Shown: positions 13,049 through 23,700 of the stretch, piece after piece | How the letters are laid out: the number at the start of each line of letters is the position of its first letter | How positions within the stretch are numbered: the first letter of the stretch is position 1 | NCBI GenBank assembly: GCA_033398695.1 | Contig: CM065804.1 | Span: forward strand, 13,935,001 to 13,999,000 | Origin: Orobanche coerulescens | Lineage: Eukaryota > Streptophyta > Magnoliopsida > Lamiales > Orobanchaceae | Direction: 5' to 3' | Length of the DNA stretch: 64,000 bases | Notes under the pieces: model-generated | What the model was told of the DNA's origin: nothing | The model's database searches: none | What the model saw: the letters and a program-made list of their open reading frames with translations, nothing else | Position numbers and translations under genes: made by a program

Positions 13049-13345
13049 AATTTATAGGGCGGACAGACTCGACCGTGTCCGACATGACACGGTCGTGGCG
13101 CGCAATCGCCGGCAGGGACTCGACCGTGTCCGCATGACACGGTCGTGTCGCGAAGGGGCGCTGGCATCGACTCGGCCGTGTCCTCGAACACGGCCGAGCC
13201 TCCGGGCGCGGGCTACCGCTTATCCGGACGAGTACGGCACGGCCGCGCTGCATTTACACGGTCGGGTCTCGAGGCGCCGCTCGCTTATCCGGACGAGTAC
13301 GACACGGCCGTGTCGACGACACGGCCGAGTCCGGCCGGCGATGAT
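13049..13345 (-). promoter_or_regulatory. N1 LTR C core promoter: TATA box and palindrome array
   Basis: The minus strand has CTATAAATTCG at 13057-13049, and GACACGG(C/T)CGTGTC-type dyads run upstream of it to about 13345. As 5' LTR of the array, this copy would drive transcription of both internal regions if active. Confidence 0.6.
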
Positions 13346-14020
13346 CGCCAAATGAGCGGGTGAACGAAAACGATCATAACTCTCTCGTCCGGACTCCGAT
13401 TGACTCACCGCTCGAACCATTGGAAAGCTAACTCGATTCTCTATAATATTGCAAGATTCAGAATTTTTGGAGTTACCAAAAATTAATGGTGATCCAACAA
13501 AGTCGAACTCATACTTAGAAAAGTCGCTTAGTAATCCCGAATTCAACAAAACGACACCGAAACCCGAACTCGAATACGAACCAAGATACGGTTACGAAGT
13601 ACTCACAAAGACGAATCTAAGAGCTAGTAGAACACACGATTCCGACCACCCGAAGGCTCGAAATTCGACAACGGAAGGTAATTACCCCAAACTTTGGGAA
13701 ATTACGAAAATGGCCCAAATGCCCGAAAATCACCATACGACAACGAATAATCAAACCGACGCTCACAACACGTATAACAACGTTAAATGAACTTACGAAA
13801 ACCCCAAACGACGCCAACGAGATTCGCAAGAACCGAACTCAAGCGCGGAAAAGTCGCTAAAAAGCACGGAACTCAACAAAGCAAAGACCAAACGAACTCG
13901 GATGACAAAAGTGCAGAATTAAATATTCTCCGAATGACGAAACGGTCATGAGAGAGTCGTCAAAACAGACTCCGACCAAAAAAAGAAATTTACCGAAAAT
14001 CGAAAATTGCGGATATTACA

Positions 14021-14345
14021 AAAAGTCCCGGCCACAACACCAGCCAATGCCGCGACCTCCTTAGACAAATCTGGAGATTGTTCGGGGAAGGCAAGCTGGA
14101 CAATTTAGTAACCAAGCCGGAGCCCCGAGCAGAAAGGACCGGGGGCCACGATCGGCGACCGAGCGATAACCGTTAACATCCCAATCCAGTAGCCACGATT
14201 GAGCGTGACGAGCCGGAGGACTCATACGAGTCGGTCCCCCCGATCAACCCCGGCTGCCGGATCTATATGCTCCTATCAAGAGTTGGAAGCTTCAGAGGTC
14301 TTTCCCCGGTTTCCACCATGTCAAACGAAAGGCTACTGCCTGAGC
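14021..14345 (+). pseudogene. Tat gag C-terminus and start of protease region (T2 fragment)
   Basis: The frame from 14021 reads KSPGHNTSQC, the second half of the Tat-type zinc-binding motif C-X2-H-X4-H-X4-C. The C-X2-H part has been separated by the N1 insertion. The linker WRLFGEGKLDNLVTKPEPRA follows, which is the same as in T1 at 21850 on the minus strand. The frame stops at a TAA after SDNR. Similarity to T1 continues with frameshifts to about 14345 (motif GLSPVSTMSN) and then breaks into the non-coding 3' region. The product would have been the end of the capsid/nucleocapsid protein; it is not functional. Confidence 0.75.
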
Positions 14346-15720
14346 AACGCCTCCAAAAAGAGGATGACTCGCTCGCCCTCTAAAAGTTCGTCATCTAACA
14401 TGATGGACCTAGGCAAGCGATCGCCTCCCCCAGCAAAATGTATACCATCGAGGATCGCCATCTAACATGACGATCCGAGGTAGAAAAGTGCAGCCATGGT
14501 TCTGGAGGTCGATAGAACTGACAGCCCGTCCATGCAAGGTTCCTTTGGGCAGAGATCGCTCGCCCCTTCGTTTAAATACGAGGTGGGCGTAACCGAAGGA
14601 CTAGGGATGGCAACGGGTCGGGTCGGTGCGGGTTTCATACTCCCCAAACCCACACCCGAAATCACCACCCGAACCCAAACCCAAATCCAAAGGCTGTTTG
14701 GGTGGCAAAACAAAACCCACACCCACACCCATTGGGTTCGGGTTTTTTCACCCAAATCCAAACCCGCAGCTTGATCAGGCAGAATCAAAATTCAAGTTTG
14801 ATGCTCATCCAAATTCAAATTTGATAAAATGCAAAATGTAGCATAATTTAACATAGTTTGCAAATGTTAGTAGAATAATAAAATAGTTTACAAATGACAA
14901 TACAATAATAACATAGTTTAACATAGTCTTCAACATAGACTATCAAAAAATTAAATTACAATAACATACAATTAACGTATGCAGAGTGAGTCGTGAGATG
15001 TGTAGGAAAGGAATGGGTGAAAAGTGAAAATCTTAATTTACACTTATATATACATAGGGTAATTAGGTAATTTAACATATAATTGTGCGGGTGTCTGGGT
15101 TTCGGGTGTGGGTTTGAGTGATCCCAAACCCGCACCCGTAATATCGGGTGTCGCCCGAACCCAAACCCAAACCCAGTCAACTCGGGTTTCACCCGTTGAC
15201 TTGGATTCAGGTTAGGGTGGGCCCCACGGGTTTGGGCTTTCCTGCCATCCCTACGAAGGACCCTCCAAAACAGATCTGTGGACACGCTCGCCCTCCCTCA
15301 AAGGTCCACCATCTAACGTGGTGGACCCGGACAATGCGACGCGTCCCTCCCCCTGTCACAACGTATGCCCTCGAAGGTCCGTCATCTAACATGTCAGTCC
15401 CAGGCAAAAAAGTGATAACAAGCCACGATCGCGGAGTCGATTAATCCGACGGCGCCCCGTGCAAGGACTCCTCCAGGATGAGATTGTCCGCCCCATCGCT
15501 ACATTGCGGGGCAAAACGTAGCCTACGGAGGACCCTCATAATTAAGTGAGTCGCGAGAAGTAGACCATTAGACAGAATGTCGCTCGCGCACAAGACATGG
15601 TCGCGGAGGTCGGTTCCATCGAACTCCACGACTGTGCACGGTTCCTCTAGGCCGAGATGGTCGGCCTTCCTCGAGGAATCTGCAAAAATTGAAGATCGCA
15701 AGAACTAAACCAAGTATCGC
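14345..15720 (+). repeat. Tat 3' non-coding region with serial hairpins
   Basis: Excluding the MITE (14602-15253), this stretch repeats a dyad built on the loop TCTAACATG. Examples are GTCATCTAACATGATGGACC (about 14390), GCCATCTAACATGACGATCC (about 14457), a perfect 9-bp stem GGTCCACCA/TGGTGGACC around TCTAACG (about 15303) and GTCCGTCATCTAACATG (about 15378). The same series occurs in reverse in T3 at 44945-45300. It lies between pol and the 3' LTR in the Tat elements. No coding frame is visible. Confidence 0.7.
14602..15253. mobile_element. hAT-type non-autonomous DNA transposon (652 bp)
   Basis: It begins TAGGGATGGCA and ends TGCCATCCCTA, perfect 11-bp terminal inverted repeats. It is flanked by an exact 8-bp target duplication CGAAGGAC (14594-14601 and 15254-15261), the length typical of hAT elements. 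Both subterminal regions are rich in CCCAAACCC and CCCGAACCC on one end and GGGTTTGGG on the other, giving long imperfect inverted repeats. The core is AT-rich with no transposase. Removing it restores continuity with the T3 copy. Confidence 0.93.
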
Positions 15721-16119
15721 TCGCTAATCGATTTATTTTCGTTCCCTTACTTTCACTAAGTAAACAAAAACAAGGGGGAGAGCGGAGCTATGCATACGAC
15801 GATCGGATTTGTTCAAATATACATACGGCGATCGACTTTGTTCAGATATGCATACAACGATCGACTTTGTTCTGAAAATTACCAGTATGAGTTTAAGTAT
15901 ATCAATTCATTTGGATCTGTATGTACGACGATCGTTCCTCAAACACCTTTTTATGAGGTCAAGTGCAAAAGATTCGGAAAGACGATCATACAAACAAGAA
16001 ATCGGATAAAAAAACTCTATTTGTTTGATTTGAAGTACAAATACAGTCGCCCGAAGGCAAAATATAAAAAAAGGAAAGCTTAGAAAAATACAAGTAAAAA
16101 AAAAAAAAGAGAAAGCCAG

Positions 16120-18789
16120 CTCAAGGTGTCCCTGCCGAGCCATCGCCCCCGGCCGCAGGATCGGCGTTCGCTCCCTCGCCGGCATCAGGCACTGCACCTC
16201 GTCCTCCGGGGCATCCGTGTGAACAAGTTTATCCGGCGACGGATACCAACTCAAATCGACCCCATGATCCGAGGAGAGGTCTAGGATCGGCACGAAGAAG
16301 GCTGGCTGCAAAGGGTGCTCAAGCGCATAGGCTTTGAAGTTATCAGCCAAAGGGCCGACCTCGAGCCCTCCCTTTTTAGCGGCGCGAATTGCATCAGCAT
16401 AAGCCATATAATAGGCAAATTCACTAATGTACTCCATGTTGAGGAAGGGATCGACCCCGATCACCTCCAGCTTTCACCTCAGCCCCACAACCATTTGTTT
16501 CGCGCCCTCGAGCTCGGCATCCTTGGCGACCACCTCTTCTTTCGATGACGCCAGCTCGCTGGTCAGTCAGTCGACGGTCACCTTCAGCTCGGCGACCTCC
16601 TTCTGAGCAGCCGCGTGCAACTGCCGGGTGTCTTCCATTTGATCCCACATCCGGTCATTTGCCGCCTGGGCCCAGTCAAGGTCCTAGCTCGCCTTCTTGG
16701 CCGCCTCCACGGAGCTCTTCTCTATCGCCACGAACCTGTCGGTGAGCTCGACATTTGGTTTTCGAGCAGCCTCGAGGTCCGCCTGAAGATGAGCAGTGGA
16801 GGGCCGCCCCTCATAGTCCTTCACGGCCTGAGCAGTCATCGTCGCCTTATGAAGAGCTAGAGCAAAAGTAGCCTGCATCGCGTCAGCATATCGCCGGCGC
16901 GTGATCGCGTCCAGGTCGGTCGTCCAGGCCTTCGGCAGGGAAGCGACAGCCCGAGTGACGTAATGAGGGACATCGCAGGCCTCGCGAGGGGCATTGCTCG
17001 ATAAGAAATCCAACACCATCGGCGAGCAGTTCGAGTCGGAGCGATGGACCCTGCACCAAGAACAAAAGAGTTAGTATATTTCCAACAATGAAATATCATA
17101 ACCCAGCAAAGCAACCAATCTCACCTTGCGACCTTCTCCGGGTCGCGGCCAAAAAATGGCCTCCCACGAGGAGTCTCAGCGCGGGCCATCGCCGTGGCCT
17201 CCAGGAAGCTCGATGAGGGCGTGGACCCCTCCACCATTGGAATCGTAGAAAGTGGAGGCGCGACGATCGCCGGCGCCACGGTAGGCGCATCAGCAGTAGC
17301 AGAGGCCGAGGGCTCCTCCACCCTCCGCCTCTTGCGATTGAGTTGGAGTCCTCCCTCCTCCCGAGGCTCTTGTTCACTGGCGACCGGCTCCACAACAGGC
17401 CTTGCCCCCGGGATAGGTCGGATTGGCGCCGCAGGAACTCGGCTTGTTTTCTTCCCTTGGCACAGGTGACTCGTAATCCTGGGGCTCGACATTGCAACAT
17501 CTGTGGGGGGCTCTAGAAAGCGAGGTAAGTAGATTTCTACAAAGAAAGCGATCGACAAAAGTTAGTCACCTTCCTCAATCAAGACGATCGTCAAGCAAAG
17601 GAAAATTGTGAAAATTCCTACCTGGAACCCTTAAGTGGCGAGGAAAACGAAAGAGCCGAGCGGCCAACCAGCAAGTTTCATTATTGATCTAGCGAGCGTC
17701 GATATAATAATTTGGAAGACTACATATCCGCTCCCAAACGATCGCAAAATCAATGGCTAGCTCGCCTGCCGTCGGAACAAAGACGCCTGCAAGAAGAAGG
17801 CCAAATTAGATCAGTTCAGAATTTATCCGAACAAAGGGAGAGTCAAAATCCTTACTCGGACTCCTCTCCCGGAAGCCGGTAGGGATATCCAAATTGTCGG
17901 TGGGATTGTCACTCGCGGCCGATTTCCACGCACCGCCGACCCAAAACCACTTCGTCAGATCGCCCCGGACCTTGTTCGGCACCCCAAGAATCACCTAGCC
18001 CGAACGACCTTGAATGTGGTAGCCGCTAATATAACCCTTCTGAGCCATAAGCTTGAATAGAGAGTTTATCTCCAGCGGAGGAAGACGGTACAGCCGGTGA
18101 CCGCCGAACAAGGTAAGAGTGCTGACGATCTGCAGCCCGACGTTCGGCGTCAGTTGAAGCGGAGCCACATTCCAGACGATCATCAAGTATGATACGGCGA
18201 ACGGCAGTAGGAACCGCAGTCCAGACTCCATGATCGCCTCATTAACGGCGATCATGCCCTCAGGAGGTTGCTCGGCACGTTCATTCTCGGCGGGCACATA
18301 GAGGGAAACGTCAGAGGGGATATGGAACTTCGCCCTCCAATGAACCAAATCCTTCGTGGTCGCCGAACTTTTAATATGGCCAAGGGACCACGGGGAGCGG
18401 AACGCGTCTCGGAACAGCGTTTGCCTTTCGGGTTCATGGGGATAGGCGACCGAGTACTCGCGGAAGTCAAACTTAGGTTTCGGGCCAGGTAGTTTCTCCA
18501 TAAGTTCGGAAAAGTCTGAAAAGGCTTTGCCGAACGCACTGTTTTGCTCCCAGTACGCCTTCACTGCCGCCTCCTCTTCGGCCAGCAAGCGCTTTCACTC
18601 CGCCTCTGCCGACCTGGCCGTATCATCCTCATTAAAAAGTTATACAACTTCTGCGGGTTCAATCCCGGCGCGAATAGCCTCGACGGCCATCTCCATATGG
18701 AACTCCGCGGGGATTTCATTCCGGGCGGTCGAAGTCCAGGCGACGGAGGTGCTACCCATATCGTACACCGATGGTTGTCCTCTAGACAT
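16120..18789 (-). pseudogene. Tat antisense ORF (aORF), degenerate
   Basis: The frame starts at ATG 18789 (MSRGQPSVYDMG), opposite to the element's own strand. In-frame stops occur near 18643 and 18588. A well-preserved block 18588-17995 contains GLRFLLPFAVSYL and NVAPLQLTPN, resembling the domain known as putative gypsy-type transposon (Pfam PF04195) that is reported for extra ORFs of Tat elements. A TAG interrupts the frame near 17995; the frame continues to 17806 (FWVGGAWKS). Farther down come a proline- and serine-rich part with RKRRR (17558-17121) and a helical, coiled-coil-like part (17019-16424). The last block (16464 to about 16120) ends DLSWYPSPDKLV. Short gaps with T-rich stretches could be introns. 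Its role in these elements is not known. Confidence 0.6.
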
Positions 18790-19288
18790 CTTCAGAAAAA
18801 GAAAGGAAGAAGAGAAAATGCTTTTTTCTTACCTAAAAAGTCTAGTCGAACGACGCTCGGCAACTCAAATCTTCAGAGGAATCCGGCGTTGTTTTCTTCT
18901 CAGGAAAAATGCAAATAGGTTATAAACCAGAAACCCTAACCACTTTTATAGGCGAGAACAGGGTCTTCTGGGCAAATAAACAAAGTTTCAAGAGCCGAAG
19001 CGCAAAGGTCGGAAAGTATGCATTTAATGCCGCCCTCGAATCCCGCGTGTGCGTCGTTTAGAGGGCACGCCAAAGGACAAGTCTGACAAACCGTCGCGAC
19101 ACGTTCCCCAGTGACGTTTCAAGTCAGCGTTCACTTCCCGCTCATTTCAGCGATCGAGTAGGTCGTCCAAATTCAAAAACAAAGTTCGCTCGAGAAGATG
19201 ATCGTCTGTTCCATAAAGTGAAGAGTTGCTCGTCTAATTCAAGCGATTGCCAGTAGAGCCACCTCACCGTACGTCTCTAACATCGGAG

Positions 19289-19304
19289 CGAGCTGGGGGG
19301 CAAT
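19289..19304 (+). other. Polypurine tract of T2
   Basis: GAGCTGGGGGGCAAT lies directly before the 3' LTR start. The purine stretch GGGGGG followed by CAAT is the usual arrangement in Tat elements. Confidence 0.7.
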
Positions 19305-20237
19305 TATTGTGCGGCGATTAATACGCCTCAGCGACGATTGGCACAAGGGCCGAGCGACCAAAGTCAGCATCAAATAAACCAAGGCAGACTTACCAAGCGA
19401 ATATTCCAGACCAAGATCAAGTACCGAGCGATCAACGTCCAGGGCGATCGTCTCTTAGCACCTAGCGATCGACCCTAGTGCCCGACCAAGGACGGCCGCC
19501 TTATGCCATGTGAAAATCCAAACATCCGTCAAGTCTACGAAGACCGAATCTCAGGATGAAGGCCCATGTGCAGACCTGCAAATGGCACCACAGGAAAAGG
19601 CTTTTTGACTCCAGCCCATCACCAGCTGTGGGTGACAAGGACAGCCTCTCACCTACCCACAGACCCGCCTAAAGGTCCTAGGTGGTACCTCCCAAGACTG
19701 CAACGTGAGGCATGTGTTCTCTTCTCATTGGTTCGCACATTTGGCTGCCAGTAGCAGTTGCGGGCTTTAAGGAAACCGACCCACATGCTGAGATGATTGC
19801 CCGTTTAATTTAATGCAGGAAAGGCGATTGCCCGTTTGGGATTAAGACATCCCAACAACCTCCTATTCTATAAATAGGAGACCTCTGACAGTTGAATCCG
19901 ACACAGAATTCCACAGTGAACAATACAGAGAACACTTCATCTTTGTAATAGGACCTCACAGAGATTTAACTCTGGTTCTTCCGGCAATCATCAGCACTTA
20001 AGAGCTAGATAACTAGGGTCATTACACTCATTGTAATTGTACTCTAACATTAATATTTGTACTCCAAAGCAATATTTCTATTAATAATATCTCGCGAGAG
20101 CATTCAAGCCTGGGACTAACAACCTCGGCAAATCTTGTGTTATTTTCATTCTGTCGGACGTGCTCTTGCATTTTGTTTGTTACTCACCCGTAGCCATATC
20201 CAGCAAATTATTTCAAATAATATTTTGGGTAACAACA
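19305..20237 (+). mobile_element. T2 3' LTR (933 bp)
   Basis: It runs from TATTGTGCGG (19305; T1 has TGTTGTACGG) to GGGTAACAACA (20237). It is about the same length as, and similar to, the reverse complement of 32722-33666. A TATA box TATAAATA lies at 19869-19876, downstream of CCTCCTATTC. The LTR start has a G-to-A change in the terminal TG. The right flank is the RT of T1. Confidence 0.85.
19869..19876 (+). promoter_or_regulatory. TATA box of the Tat LTR (T2)
   Basis: TATAAATA within CTATAAATAGGAG. The corresponding position in T1 (33129-33118, minus) and T3 (44475-44465, minus) also has CTATAAATAG, so the box is kept in all three Tat LTRs. Confidence 0.7.
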
Positions 20238-21850
20238 AGCACGTCTTTTTCCGTGTGGAATGATGTGTGTTTTACGTCTTTCTCCGCCATTGGGATCTGA
20301 TGGTATCCGGCGAAGGCATCCATAAACGACATCATTTCGCAACCTACCGTGCTATCGACCAAGTGGTCAATATGAGGCATTGGAAAGTGAGCTTTCGGAC
20401 AAGCCGCGTTGAGGTCGGTGAAATCGATGCATAACCTCCAGGAGTTGCTCGCCTTCTTGATGAGCACCGCGTTGGCCACCCACTATGGCTCATCGGTAGC
20501 TACCCCGATCAGTTTATTGTCGAGCAGCTTTTTGACTTCTGCATCTAGCGCTGCATATTTTTATGGACCGAATTTCCTATGTTTTTGGTGAACAGGCTTC
20601 CTTGTCGGGTCTATCTTCAGATAGTGGCAGGCATGTTCAGGATTGATGCCGACCATATCTTGATGCGACCAAGCAAAGATTCCGATCTTCTTTCGTAGTA
20701 AACTGATCAGATCGTCTTTTAGCTCGGGATCGACGCTCGAGCCAATTTGCACTTCCCATTCTGAGCAAGTCGGATCGATTGTTATACTTTCCAACTCTTC
20801 GGTAGGGACAGTCGCTTCTCGTTTGGAGCGATCGCCGGACTCGATCCTTGTATCAACATCGAGGCTTGACTCGAAGCCAATCATCAGTTCGATGTCATCC
20901 GACGATCGATGAGAGATGCCGTCTTCTGAGTTGGGCTGGTATGAGGTGCTTGGCTCGTCGATCTCCATTGGTTGGTTGTCGATCATCCCAGTGTTACAAA
21001 CAGGACAAGAAATGTTCAAAGGAAAAGCTACAACACAAGAGTAGTTCAAACACTTCTTTGCCATTAGTTGATCTACTTTTACAGTACCGACTACCCCTTC
21101 GGTAGTTGGGAACTTGATACAATAAAAGAAAGAAGAGGAGACCGCCTCAAAGGTTTCTAGAAAGGGGCGACCTAGGAACCCATTATAGATGCTGGGCATG
21201 TCTATGATTACAATGTTCAGGTTCCTAGTGATCTTAACCTTAGGATCGTAATAGCAGACTAGCTCGACGGAGAGCTTGATCCTTCCACAGGCTTTGACCA
21301 TGTTGTCGCCGAACCCTTGAAGCACGGTTTTGAATGGCTTGATGAATTTGGTCAGGTTGCCGAGATGGTCCAGAGCAGACTTGAATATGATGTTGCAAAA
21401 GCTCCCATTGTCAATCAGCATGTGGTCGACCGTTTTCCCAAGGATACATGCAGAGATCACCAATGCATCCCCCTTGGGGCACTGCACTCCCTCCATATCC
21501 TTGTTGGAGAAGGAGATGAGCGCATCTATGGATATGGTTGGCTCCGGGGGCACCACGACATGGACTCTGGTGAACGCCCTCAGCTCGGTCTTCCGTTTTT
21601 TGTTTGACATGGTGGAAACCGGGGAAAGACCTCCGAGATTTCCACATCTTGATTGAAGCATATTGACCCGGCCATCGGGGTTGATCGGAGGGATCGACTT
21701 ATCTAAGTACTCCGGCTCATCTCGCTCGATTCTGGAGACCGAATTGGGAGGTTGATGGTCATTGTTCTGTCGACGATCGCGGCCCCCGGTCCTTTCCGCC
21801 CGGGGCTCCGGCTTGGTTACTAAACTGTCCAGCTTGCCTTCCTCGAACAA
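20238..21850 (-). pseudogene. T1 protease and N-terminal RT, truncated
   Basis: The open block 21850-20561 covers the linker after Gag and a retropepsin-like domain. Its catalytic motif reads MLIDNGSFCNII, that is DNG instead of the normal D-S/T-G. Next come GFLGRPFLETFEA, an acidic spacer and the start of RT (FAWSHQDMVGINPEHACHYL). A stop and a frame break precede the second block 20479-20238 with LCIDFTDLNAACPK and MSFMDAFAGYHQIPM, RT fingers and palm up to the first catalytic Asp (FMDAF). The coding sequence ends at the T2 insertion, before the second RT motif (normally YXDD). Not functional. Confidence 0.82.
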
Positions 21851-21877
21851 TCTCCAGAGTTGTCTGAGGAACTCGCA

Positions 21878-23346
21878 TCATTGACTGGTGTTGTGGACGG
21901 GACTTTTGTGGTAGGCACAAAATTTATTGCGGTCCAGATGACCGTTGTCCCTCATCGGCTTTGGCTTGCTCAGCCACCTGGGCCCCTTGATGGCGTTGAA
22001 GATATGGGCCGGAGATAGATTGAGGTTGTGGAGGAGGTGGACTTCCACATCCTCGAAGGCCTTGAACCCACCGGGTGACCTTGCGACCGCCTTTATGGGC
22101 TTGGAGATCGTCTTCTTTGGGATGGGAGATGGCGCCTTCCTCTCTCTGATTGCCCCATCGCCTAGGCAAAGGGTGAGCAACCTCTGCTTGGCCAGAAAGT
22201 CGGCGGCCTTGGCGCGGAAGATCGCGTAGGTTGGGGGTATGTCCTTTGTGAGGTCCCTGAACATAGGCGAAAGACCATCGAATCCCCCAGAACCGAGTAG
22301 AGGGTGATCTTGTCGCTTATGGGCTCGCCGGTGAGGACTATTTCATCCACCCGGTCGATGTAATCTTCATCGGACTCGTCTCTCCGCAGCCTGATCTTCA
22401 TCATGTGGTGGGGACCTTATGGCCGAGCGACCTTGGCGGCGAAGTATGATGTGAATTCGCTCGCCAGCTTTTCAAAATAGTTGATTGAGCACGGTGGCAA
22501 TGAGATGTACCACCTATGGGCAAGATTGCCCAATGTTAACAGGAACATTCGGCATTTCGTCGAATCTGACGCCCGACATTCGGTCATGTAGATCCGGAAC
22601 TTGCTTAAGTGAGTCTCGGGATCTGATCTCCCCTCATACATAGGTGTTTGAGAAGGAGCGATCTTTGGTTGCACGGGGGCAAGTTCGATCTGGACCACGA
22701 GCAGCTCACTTGGTCCGGCGACCTTTCTCTTGGCGCCTGCCCCAGTTTCTAGAAGCGCTTTCATATCGTCGAGCTGGTGCTGCATTGCGGCCATCGTTGT
22801 AGTCTGGCTGCTCGCGGTCTGGCTCTCGGAGTGGGATCCGAGGTGGTCATGTACTGATCTCCTGGCTCCGTTGTAGGCGATGAGGTCTTTGCCTCCGAGC
22901 TCGATTTTTCAGCGAGGGGGTGCCAGATGGCCGACCTGTTTTCTGTGAGTTGGGTATGCCGAACTCCTGGTGATGGATTCGGACTCCGACGTCTCATGGC
23001 TAGGGCCAGGCCAGAATGCCCATATTGCCATGAAGGATCACTTCGTAGGCGGCTGAAGATGGAACTGTCCCGCCTCGCGAGTGCCTTTTCTCGGGAATCG
23101 GGGATGTCTGATGATTGCTCGACATATAACCCTTGAGCTTTCATTTTCCCGTGCGGCGGATGGCTTAGGGGGTAATAGTGGGCGCGTCGCATGCTCTCCG
23201 TCGCTCCCTTAGGATGGTCATGGCCTCCTCGATCTGTTCTGCAGTTTGGAATTGATCGAGTGAGAGGCTGGGCCCGTCCCTCAGGGACGGGAGTAAGAGT
23301 CTGGTGTCGCCGCGGCTGCCTTCCGCCGTAGGTTGGGACTCGGTTT
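21878..23346 (-). pseudogene. T1 gag, main part, frameshifted
   Basis: The minus-strand blocks in order are: 23346-22790 (AEGSRGDTRLLLP, DQFQTAEQIEEAMTILRERR), 22794-22417 with the capsid part (PMYEGRSDPETHLSKFRIYM, YISLPPCSINYFEKLASEF) and 22404-21878, ending CAYHKSPVHNTSQ. The capsid-like part matches the retrotransposon gag domain arrangement, with nucleic-acid-binding C-X2-H-X4-H at the end. A TGA follows SQ where the last Cys should be reached. At least two frame changes (near 22410 and 22790) are needed, so this is a pseudogene. The first codons lie beyond K1 at 32595-32527. Confidence 0.75.
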
Positions 23347-23700
23347 TGTAACACCCCAAATCACAAATGGGACATTACAGGCCGTAGAACCTTCATGAGG
23401 TCTACCAGGCTAACACATAACACACAAACCATATATGAAATCCCAAAAGACACAATCATCATAGTAAAATAGGGTCGTGGCCTCGGCCAAAACATTTTAA
23501 TCAAGTTTCTAAGAGTGTAGCTCCACATAAATCCATTGCCCACGCAGAGGACTTTAACCAATTTATAAAACACTCAGTCTGACTTCAATACCCAAACAGA
23601 TACAATGAGAAAGCATAAAAATATAGACTCGAGCCTCATCATCATGCCAGTCCATCCTTTGCGTGCGCATCCCGTGCCAGCTTCTCAGCTCGACCAGTAC

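Larger units (their letters stand above)
1..14020 (-). mobile_element. Tandem array of non-autonomous LTR element N1
   Basis: The order on the plus strand is LTR A (partial), internal A, LTR B, internal B, LTR C, with a period of about 5.81-5.85 kb. Neighbouring internal regions share one LTR. Each LTR reads TGTAACACCCC...GGATATTACA on the plus strand, so the sense strand is minus. Each internal region has a tRNA-iMet primer site at its high-coordinate end and a purine tract at its low-coordinate end. No protease, RT, RNase H or integrase can be read in either internal region, so these are LARD-like non-autonomous copies. The array interrupts the gag coding sequence of Tat element T2 at 14020/14021; its other end is outside the window. 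Unequal recombination between LTRs is the usual origin of such arrays; an assembly duplication is the alternative. Confidence 0.9.
10972..14020 (-). mobile_element. N1 LTR C, complete (3049 bp); 5' LTR of the array
   Basis: It runs from TGTAACACCCC (10972) to GGATATTACA (14020) on the plus strand. Unlike A and B it is not followed by a purine tract but by Tat gag sequence (T2). This marks the outer edge of the array; the target-site duplication would be AAAAG (14021-14025). The candidate leader intron is 12469-11330, with the same donor AAG|GCAAGTATC and acceptor CCAG|GTAC as LTR B. Confidence 0.9.
14021..20237 (+). mobile_element. T2: Tat-clade Ty3/gypsy derivative, 3' part, pol deleted
   Basis: The plus-strand order is: end of gag and start of the protease region (14021-14345), a non-coding 3' region rich in hairpins (14345 to about 15700, interrupted by a hAT MITE), an antisense ORF (18789 to about 16120, minus), a polypurine tract (19289-19304) and a 3' LTR (19305-20237). 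Protease, RT, RNase H and integrase are missing, with a direct join from the protease N-terminal region to the 3' region at about 14345. It sits in the RT of element T1; the flank would be duplicated as AGCAC (20238-20242). Its 5' half lies beyond the window behind the N1 array. Confidence 0.85.

Noticed and set aside
14650..15240. Interstitial telomere repeats
   Set aside because: Units are CCCAAAC/CCCGAAC, not CCCTAAA, and lie wholly inside a hAT MITE with TSD.
15790..16083. Plus-strand frames around repeated TACGACGATCG (15790-15930)
   Set aside because: Short degenerate repeat near the end of the antisense ORF; the frames have no recognisable domain.
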